A DNA stretch of 6,441 nucleotides from Paracoccaceae bacterium. GTDB lineage: Bacteria > Pseudomonadota > Alphaproteobacteria > Rhodobacterales > Rhodobacteraceae. Below are positions 1 to 4,323 of this stretch, in pieces (position 1 is the stretch's first letter; each line of letters opens with the position of its first letter). A program made the translations under genes and the position numbers. A model generated the notes under the pieces. The model worked only from the letters and a program-made list of their open reading frames with translations, was not told the DNA's origin and did no database searches. The DNA lies in assembly GCA_016764835.1 (NCBI GenBank), contig JAESRD010000036.1, positions 1-6,441 on the forward strand, given 5' to 3'.

Positions 1-62
1 AGATCTTCGGGCCGTTCAACGCCGCTAAGCAGCGCGTCCAGTAGTTCCTTGGAAATCGTCAT
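1..62 (-). CDS. IS256/Mutator-family transposase, N-terminal fragment cut by the window edge
   Basis: Reading leftwards, the first residues are MTISKELLDALLSGVERPED, which I recognise as the typical N-terminus of an IS256-family (Mutator-type, DDE) transposase. Only about 20 residues are inside the window, so the catalytic DDE core is not visible and intactness cannot be judged. Two in-frame ATGs exist, at 71 and at 62. A strong AAGGAG (minus strand, 78-73) lies only 1 nt from the ATG at 71 but 10 nt from the ATG at 62. I therefore prefer 62, whose product also begins with the usual MTISKELLD. The gene points away from argD and belongs to the mobile element, not to the arginine unit. The family call comes from memory of the family's N-terminal sequence. 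Confidence 0.72.
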   Translation of the reverse strand, partial: MTISKELLDALLSGVERPED

Positions 63-130
63 TGTCGTCATGCTCCTTCGTTGGTGAAGCATGGGCTAAA
101 TCAATCATACACAGAAGATTGGACGTTCTC
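1..130 (-). mobile_element. End of an IS256-family insertion sequence
   Basis: The transposase start is followed outward by a short non-coding stretch ending in GAGAACGTCCAATCTTCTG (minus strand, about 130-112) and then TGTATGATTGA. This looks like the terminal inverted repeat of IS256-family elements, which lie a few tens of bases upstream of the transposase start. I place the outer boundary at about 130. The next 8-9 bases (from 131, GATAAACT) would be the target-site duplication. The other end lies outside the window, so neither the repeat nor the duplication can be confirmed here. Confidence 0.55.
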
Positions 131-140
131 GATAAACTCA

Positions 141-187
141 GCTGAATATCAGCGCCGTGCAAAATTCTTGCTAGATTTCTGCACGGC
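141..187. promoter_or_regulatory. Cluster of 13-bp GC-N9-GC palindromes, possible Lrp/AsnC-type operator
   Basis: Two near-perfect 13-bp palindromes lie close together: GCTGAATATCAGC (141-153) and GCAAAATTCTTGC (159-171). Each has 5 of 6 base pairs matched around an AT-rich centre, and the centres are 18 bp apart. A weaker GC-N9-GC copy (170-182) continues with GC dinucleotides at 159, 170 and 181, exactly 11 bp apart. A larger inverted repeat, GCCGTGCA (154-161) and TGCACGGC (180-187), frames the last two. Phased short palindromes with AT-rich centres are typical of Lrp/AsnC-family binding sites, but other dimeric regulators are possible. The target could be argD or a divergent gene now separated from it by the insertion sequence. 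Confidence 0.4.
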
Positions 188-194
188 CGCGCGC

Positions 195-200
195 TATTAC
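195..200 (+). promoter_or_regulatory. Possible -10 box of the argD promoter
   Basis: TATTAC matches the sigma-70 -10 consensus at 4 of 6 positions and would place transcription start at about 207. I see no good -35 box at the usual spacing; TTGCTA at 168-173 is 21 bp away. The putative operator overlaps the -35 region, so the promoter could be activator dependent or simply not real. A TTGACT at 314-319 is an alternative -35 but has no convincing -10 partner. Confidence 0.22.
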
Positions 201-206
201 CGTGCC

Positions 207-284
207 ATGACTAAACTTGTGCATCTGCGACGAATCTAATTCCGGTGGGCTTTTGCCCGCTCGCTTCGCTTGCCCTGCAAGCCC
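207..284 (+). promoter_or_regulatory. Possible arginine leader: 10-codon ORF with two Arg codons, then alternative hairpins
   Basis: An ATG at 207 opens a 10-residue ORF (MTKLVHLRRI, stop 237-239) with tandem CGA arginine codons at 228-233 in front of an arginine-synthesis gene. It has no Shine-Dalgarno sequence, but the possible -10 at 195-200 would put the transcript start on its ATG, so leaderless translation is conceivable. Directly after the stop come two hairpins: 245-250 with 255-260 (6 bp including one G-U pair, TTTT loop) and a perfect GCTTGC/GCAAGC stem at 268-273 with 277-282. GGGCTT (247-252) is also fully complementary to AAGCCC (279-284), a pairing that excludes both hairpins. 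No intrinsic terminator with a clean U-tract follows, so the attenuation reading is speculative. Confidence 0.22.
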
Positions 285-369
285 TCTCGCCCCGCACACC
301 TCCTCTTTTATCATTGACTTGCCCCGGCTGCTCGCGCACCCATTGGGTTTGCTTTCTTAAGGAACTGTT

Positions 370-1566
370 ATGACTTCCGCTATTCTGCCCACCTATAACC
401 GTGTCCCGCTGTCTTTTGAACGCGGGATTGGCTCTTGGTTGATCGCAGATGACGGGCGCCGATACCTTGATATGGGCGCGGGCATTGCCGTCAACGCGCT
501 GGGCCATGCGCATCCGGCGCTGGTTGCCGCCTTGGCCGATCAGGGCGGCAAGTTGTGGCATCTGTCCAACCTTTACAACATCCCTCAGCAAGAAGAGCTG
601 GCCGGGCTGTTGGTCGAGCATACATTTGCCGAGACAGTGTTTTTCACCAATTCTGGCACTGAGGCTTGCGAGTTGGCGGTGAAGATGGCCCGCAAATATT
701 GGTATGACAAGGATCAACCCGAGCGGGTGCGGATACTCACCTATGAGGGTGCGTTTCATGGCCGTTCTGCCGCCGGTATCGCCGCCGCGGGCTCGGAGAA
801 AATGGTCAAAGGTTTTGGCCCGCTGCTTCCCGGTTTTACCCAGCTGCCTTGGGGTGGCGACGAGATTATCGACGCGATCAAGGCCGCTGATGTTGCCGCC
901 GTTATGGTCGAGCCTATTCAGGGCGAGGGCGGTATTCGTGCGCTGCCTGACGCCATGCTCAAAGAGCTGCGCGCGCGGTGTGACGCCGCCGGTGTGCTGC
1001 TGATCCTTGACGAGGTTCAGTGCGGCATGGGCCGGACCGGCAAGTTGTTTGCCCATGAATGGGCCGGGATCACGCCTGATATTATGATGGTCGCCAAGGG
1101 CATTGGTGGTGGTTTCCCATTGGGCGCTGTTTTGGCCACGAACGAGGCGGCCTCTGGCATGACCGCTGGCACGCATGGTTCAACTTACGGCGGCAACCCG
1201 CTGGCCTGCGCCGTTGGCAGCGCGGTGACCAGGATCATCGCCGACCCGGATTTTCTGGCTGAGGTAAACCGCAAAGCGGCCTTGCTGCGCCAAGGGCTTG
1301 AAGGGGTGGTGGCTTGCCACCCGGACGTGTTCGAAGACGTGCGCGGATCAGGTTTGATGCTGGGGCTTAAATGCAAAGCGGCCAATATTGATGTGGTCGA
1401 GGCGGGTTATGTTCTTGGCATGCTCACCATTCCGGCGGCTGATAATGTGGTGCGACTCTTGCCTGCGCTCAACATTGAAGACGAAGATATTGCCGAATGT
1501 CTGGCCCGGCTGGACGCCATGGCCGCAGCCGTTTCGCAAAAAGAAGCGGTTTCGCAAATTAGTTGA
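370..1566 (+). CDS. argD: Acetylornithine aminotransferase (ArgD)
   Basis: This is a cytoplasmic PLP-dependent class-III aminotransferase of 398 residues, the usual family length. It converts N-acetylglutamate semialdehyde plus glutamate to N-acetylornithine and 2-oxoglutarate in arginine synthesis. ArgD enzymes often also act on N-succinyl-LL-diaminopimelate in lysine synthesis. Visible landmarks are PTYNR at 7-11, the NSGTEA cofactor loop at 94-99, FHGR at 129-132, EPIQGEGG at 181-188, LILDEVQ with the pyridine-binding D214, the Schiff-base lysine K243 in VAKGIGGG, T272 in the THGSTYGGNP phosphate-binding stretch, and RLLP at 362-365. The start is supported by AAGGAA at 359-364, 5 nt before the ATG. 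The C-terminal tail carries a short in-frame repeat (VSQ KEA VSQ). Class-III relatives such as AstC or GABA aminotransferase are close, but the adjacent argF decides for ArgD. Confidence 0.95.
   Translation: MTSAILPTYNRVPLSFERGIGSWLIADDGRRYLDMGAGIAVNALGHAHPALVAALADQGGKLWHLSNLYNIPQQEELAGLLVEHTFAETVFFTNSGTEACELAVKMARKYWYDKDQPERVRILTYEGAFHGRSAAGIAAAGSEKMVKGFGPLLPGFTQLPWGGDEIIDAIKAADVAAVMVEPIQGEGGIRALPDAMLKELRARCDAAGVLLILDEVQCGMGRTGKLFAHEWAGITPDIMMVAKGIGGGFPLGAVLATNEAASGMTAGTHGSTYGGNPLACAVGSAVTRIIADPDFLAEVNRKAALLRQGLEGVVACHPDVFEDVRGSGLMLGLKCKAANIDVVEAGYVLGMLTIPAADNVVRLLPALNIEDEDIAECLARLDAMAAAVSQKEAVSQIS
1531..1558 (+). repeat. Direct repeat GTTTCGCAAA within the argD 3' end
   Basis: GTTTCGCAAA occurs at 1531-1540 and again at 1549-1558, an 18-bp period that keeps the reading frame and yields VSQKEA followed by VSQ. 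It extends the C-terminus beyond the conserved fold and is probably a small slippage duplication without functional weight. Confidence 0.6.
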
Positions 1567-1577
1567 CAGATAATAGG

Positions 1578-1596
1578 GGCCGCCAAAAGTGCGGCC
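1578..1596 (+). other. GC-rich hairpin between argD and argF
   Basis: GGCCGC (1578-1583) and GCGGCC (1591-1596) form a perfect 6-bp stem with a 7-nt loop, 11 nt after the argD stop and 13 nt before the argF ATG. No T-tract follows, so it is not an intrinsic terminator. It could influence RNA processing or stability, or argF translation, because its right arm ends only 3 nt before the ribosome binding site. Confidence 0.5.
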
Positions 1597-1609
1597 TGCG
1601 GAGAAGATT

Positions 1610-2536
1610 ATGAACCATTTTTTAGACATCAACAAAACATCGCCCGAAGATCTGCGGGCCATGATCGACATTGGCCGCGCCATGAAAGACGCGCGCAAAG
1701 GGCAGCCCAAGGGCACGCCAGACGCCGAGCAACCGCTGGCCAATCATATTGTCGCGCTGATTTTTGAGAAACCATCAACCCGTACCCGCGTGTCGTTTGA
1801 TGTGGGTGTGCGGCAAATGGGCGGGCAAACGTTGGTTCTGTCAGGCTCGGAAATGCAGCTCGGCCACGGCGAGACCATTGCCGACACTGCCCGCGTGCTC
1901 AGCCGCTATGTTGACCTGATCATGATTCGCACATTTGAAGAACAGACCCTGCTGGACATGGCCGAGCATGCAACCGTGCCGGTGATTAACGGGCTGACCA
2001 ACCGTACGCATCCATGCCAGATCATGGCTGATATCATGACTTTTGAGGAGCATAACGGCCCGATTGCGGGTAAAAAGGTGGTCTGGTCGGGCGACGGCAA
2101 CAACGTGTTTGCGTCTTTCGCCCATGCGGCCGGGCAGTTCGGGTTTGATCTGGTCTTTACCGGCCCGCCAACGCTGGACCCCGAAGATGTGTTCATCCAA
2201 GAAGCCCGCGCTAAGGGGGCGAATGTGACCATCGAGCGCGACGCTGAAAAAGCAATGGAAGGCGCTGATCTGGTGGTCACCGATACATGGGTGTCAATGC
2301 ATGACCCGCAAAGCGCGCGTGAGCGGCGCCATAATCAGCTGCGCGGCTATCAGGTAAATGATGCGCTGATGGCGCGGGCCAAAGACAATGCTTTGTTCAT
2401 GCACTGCCTGCCTGCGCACCGCGATGAAGAGGTTTCCAGCTCGGTGATGGACGGGCCAAATTCGGTGATCTTTGATGAGGCTGAGAACCGGCTGCATGCG
2501 CAAAAGGCGGTCATGCGCTGGTGCCTTGGCGTCTGA
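1610..2536 (+). CDS. argF: Ornithine carbamoyltransferase (ArgF)
   Basis: This cytoplasmic enzyme transfers the carbamoyl group of carbamoyl phosphate to ornithine, giving citrulline, and normally works as a trimer. The 308-residue length fits the family. Carbamoyl-phosphate contacts are visible as STRTR at 56-60, with R107 in IMIRT and HPCQ at 134-137. The ornithine side shows D225 in DTWVSM and HCLPAHR at 265-271 with the catalytic C266. The loop usually written SMG reads SMH here and is followed by a short charged insertion ([12 protein letters not shown]), a form I associate with alphaproteobacterial ArgF. I chose the ATG at 1610 because GGAGAAG (1600-1606) precedes it and the family begins MNHFLDI. 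An in-frame GTG at 1589 would add seven residues and sits inside the intergenic hairpin. It lies 43 bp after argD and is probably co-transcribed with it. Confidence 0.96.
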   Translation: MNHFLDINKTSPEDLRAMIDIGRAMKDARKGQPKGTPDAEQPLANHIVALIFEKPSTRTRVSFDVGVRQMGGQTLVLSGSEMQLGHGETIADTARVLSRYVDLIMIRTFEEQTLLDMAEHATVPVINGLTNRTHPCQIMADIMTFEEHNGPIAGKKVVWSGDGNNVFASFAHAAGQFGFDLVFTGPPTLDPEDVFIQEARAKGANVTIERDAEKAMEGADLVVTDTWVSMHDPQSARERRHNQLRGYQVNDALMARAKDNALFMHCLPAHRDEEVSSSVMDGPNSVIFDEAENRLHAQKAVMRWCLGV

Positions 2537-2555
2537 GGTTTGTCTGGGCTAAGCT

Positions 2556-3785
2556 ATGGCTATGAGCATCTGGCCCACAGTCCTGCAAGAGCCACAACTG
2601 CGCCGTCTGCTTGGTGGTCAAGCGCTGGCGGACTTTGCCGATTGGCTCGATTATATTGCCATTGCCGCGGTGCTGGCCTTTGGCTGGCAGGCTGGGCCAA
2701 TGGTCTTTGCCTTGCTCGCCGCCGCCATGGGCTTGCCCTATCTTCTGGTCGGGCCGCTGGCCGGGGTGATGGTAGACAGGGTGGCAACCCGACCGGTGCT
2801 GATCATCAGCAATATCGGCCGGGCAGTGGCAACGTTGGCCATGGTTTTTGCGCCCGGCTGGCAGGTCTTGCTGGTGCTTGTGGCTTTGCGCAGCGGGGTT
2901 GACGCATTTTTTACCCCGGCAAAACAGGCGGCTATTCAGGCACTTGCGCCAAAGGACAGCCTGATGGCGGCCAATGGCGCCAGCCATGCGATCAACCAAA
3001 TATCCAAGATTTTGGCCCCGGCTCTGGGCGGTGCGGCCATGATCTGGCTCAGCCCGCAAAACCTGTTCGCGATCAATACTGGCTTGTCGGTTTTGGCCGC
3101 GCTTTTAATGATGCAGCTCGCGCCAATTGAGCGCCGCCTAACCGCTGGAAAACAAAGCATATGGGCTGACCTGGGTGACGCTACGGCGTTTTTGCGCCGC
3201 CGGGCGATATTGCAGGTGGCGCTGGCCATGATGGGCGTCGGTTACTTCGCTATCTTCTTTTACGACACTTTGCTGGCCCCGCTGACCCGCGACTTTGGCC
3301 TCAGCCAAGTGCATCTGGGCGCGGCCATTGCCGCATCAGGGGCCGGCGGTGTGGCCGGGGCGCTGGTGCTTGGTCTCGCCAATATCACCCGGCCATTTCG
3401 CATTGTCGCACTGGTCAGCTGGCTATCAGGGCTCGGTGTGGCAGCGCTTGGCTGGATGCAGATGTCTGTCATTGTGCCCAGCCCGGTGCTCTTTGTCGGC
3501 TTGTTCGTGCCGCTCGGCTTTGCCTCGGGGCTGGCGCTGGTATCCTACCGCACCATCATTCAGACCGAGGCGGGCGAGGACCAGATAGGCCGGATCACAG
3601 CGCTGAGTGAAGCGGTCAATACGCTGGCGCTGCTGACCGCGCCATTCCTCGGCGCATGGCTGGCGCAGGCCAGCTCAATTGGGGCGGCTTGGATATGCGG
3701 CGGGGCGATTATGCTTGGCGTTGGTGTGGCCGCTTGGCGGCAGCGAGGCTACCTACTGGCTTTTGGCGGCGTTAGGCGGCTCTGA
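2556..3785 (+). CDS. Major facilitator superfamily transporter, MFS_3/EntS-like exporter
   Basis: This is an integral inner-membrane protein of 409 residues, with hydrophobic segments consistent with about 12 membrane helices in two halves and a basic central loop near 190-205. The loop between helices 2 and 3 carries GPLAGVMVDR at 67-76, the MFS signature region. FFTPAKQAA at 118-126 followed by AAN (138-140) is characteristic of the MFS_3 group, which includes the enterobactin exporter EntS and macrolide-efflux-like proteins. Those relatives are proton-driven exporters; the substrate here cannot be inferred. The gene starts 19 bp after argF with only a weak ribosome binding site, so translation may depend on coupling to argF. 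The ATG at 2562 is an alternative start two codons later. Its 3' end overlaps the convergent Nudix gene by 14 bp. Amino-acid export is possible from the neighbours but has no direct support. Confidence 0.85.
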   Translation: MAMSIWPTVLQEPQLRRLLGGQALADFADWLDYIAIAAVLAFGWQAGPMVFALLAAAMGLPYLLVGPLAGVMVDRVATRPVLIISNIGRAVATLAMVFAPGWQVLLVLVALRSGVDAFFTPAKQAAIQALAPKDSLMAANGASHAINQISKILAPALGGAAMIWLSPQNLFAINTGLSVLAALLMMQLAPIERRLTAGKQSIWADLGDATAFLRRRAILQVALAMMGVGYFAIFFYDTLLAPLTRDFGLSQVHLGAAIAASGAGGVAGALVLGLANITRPFRIVALVSWLSGLGVAALGWMQMSVIVPSPVLFVGLFVPLGFASGLALVSYRTIIQTEAGEDQIGRITALSEAVNTLALLTAPFLGAWLAQASSIGAAWICGGAIMLGVGVAAWRQRGYLLAFGGVRRL

Positions 3786-4233
3786 ACTCACCCAAAATAT
3801 CGCGCAGCCCGTCTTCGGTGACCATTTTGGCTGCCTTGGACAGGCTGACCCATTTTCGGTCGCGCTGCTCGGCCTCAGGATAGTCGGTGACAATCTTGCT
3901 AACCTCAACGGCAAAGACCTTTAGCTCGCATGGCATGATCTCGCCGTCACGCGTGGTCTTGGTGGAAACGAAGCTGCCAACTGCTTTGCGGGTTATCCTG
4001 CCACGTTTAACGCCGGCCTCTTCCCAGGCTTCAACCATTGCCGCCTCGCGGTTGGTCTTGCCGTCAATCGGCCAGCCTTTGGGCAATATCCAACGCCCGC
4101 GCGAAGAGGTCACCAGCAGCACTTCAGTGCCCGATTTTCCCTTGCGATAACATAAAGCCGCCAGCTGTTTATGAACCACGGGCTTGCTTTTATTCTTTGC
4201 TTCTTTGAGAAGCTTTTCATTTTTCTTCGGCAT
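3772..4233 (-). CDS. Nudix hydrolase, DIPP-like (Nudt4-type) subgroup
   Basis: This is a 153-residue soluble protein with one Nudix fold. Family members cleave nucleoside diphosphates linked to another moiety; relatives in the DIPP-like subgroup act on dinucleoside or inositol polyphosphates, but the substrate here is unknown. The Nudix box occupies residues 53-75, starting GWPIDG and ending EAWEEAGV. The metal-binding glutamates E68, E71 and E72 are present. The canonical seventh-position Glu is Lys59 and the Arg before the first catalytic Glu is Val67. RGRWILPKGW just before the box is typical of this subgroup. The N-terminal 30 residues are lysine-rich (MPKKNEKLLKEAKNKSK). I chose the ATG at 4233, preceded by GAGCAGG; a TTG at 4269 would add 12 residues. 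The gene lies downstream of hrpB on the same strand. Confidence 0.85.
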   Translation of the reverse strand: MPKKNEKLLKEAKNKSKPVVHKQLAALCYRKGKSGTEVLLVTSSRGRWILPKGWPIDGKTNREAAMVEAWEEAGVKRGRITRKAVGSFVSTKTTRDGEIMPCELKVFAVEVSKIVTDYPEAEQRDRKWVSLSKAAKMVTEDGLRDILGEFRAA

Positions 4234-4267
4234 GTTTACCTGCTCACCGGTCTTCTTACTTTGTTCC

Positions 4268-4296
4268 AAGCTAGCATCTCAACGTAACATTTACAA
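4268..4296 (-). promoter_or_regulatory. Weak candidate promoter for the Nudix gene
   Basis: On the minus strand TTGTAA (4296-4291) and TAGCTT (4273-4268) are separated by exactly 17 bp within an AT-rich gap. The matches are 4 of 6 and 3 of 6 to the sigma-70 boxes. Transcription would start near 4261, downstream of the possible TTG start at 4269, which supports the ATG at 4233. Read-through from hrpB is equally plausible, since I see no terminator in the gap. Confidence 0.2.
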
Positions 4297-4323
4297 ATCT
4301 ACCGAAGACAGGTGTTAATTTTG

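Noticed and set aside
232..236. GAATC, a GANTC methylation (CcrM) site in the argD leader
   Set aside because: A single pentamer is expected by chance and gives no evidence of cell-cycle control.
357..371. CtrA-like TTAA-N7-TTAT before argD
   Set aside because: Only an imperfect match to TTAA-N7-TTAA, and it coincides with the argD ribosome binding site and start codon, which explains the bases.
211..1176. Long open frame (321 codons) on the minus strand opposite argD
   Set aside because: It lies antisense to an unmistakable argD and extends through its upstream region. The product shows no recognisable domain and has the composition of a reverse-strand shadow in GC-rich DNA.
1841..2280. 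Minus-strand open frames opposite argF
   Set aside because: They overlap the conserved ArgF substrate-binding motifs on the other strand and resemble no protein family I recognise.
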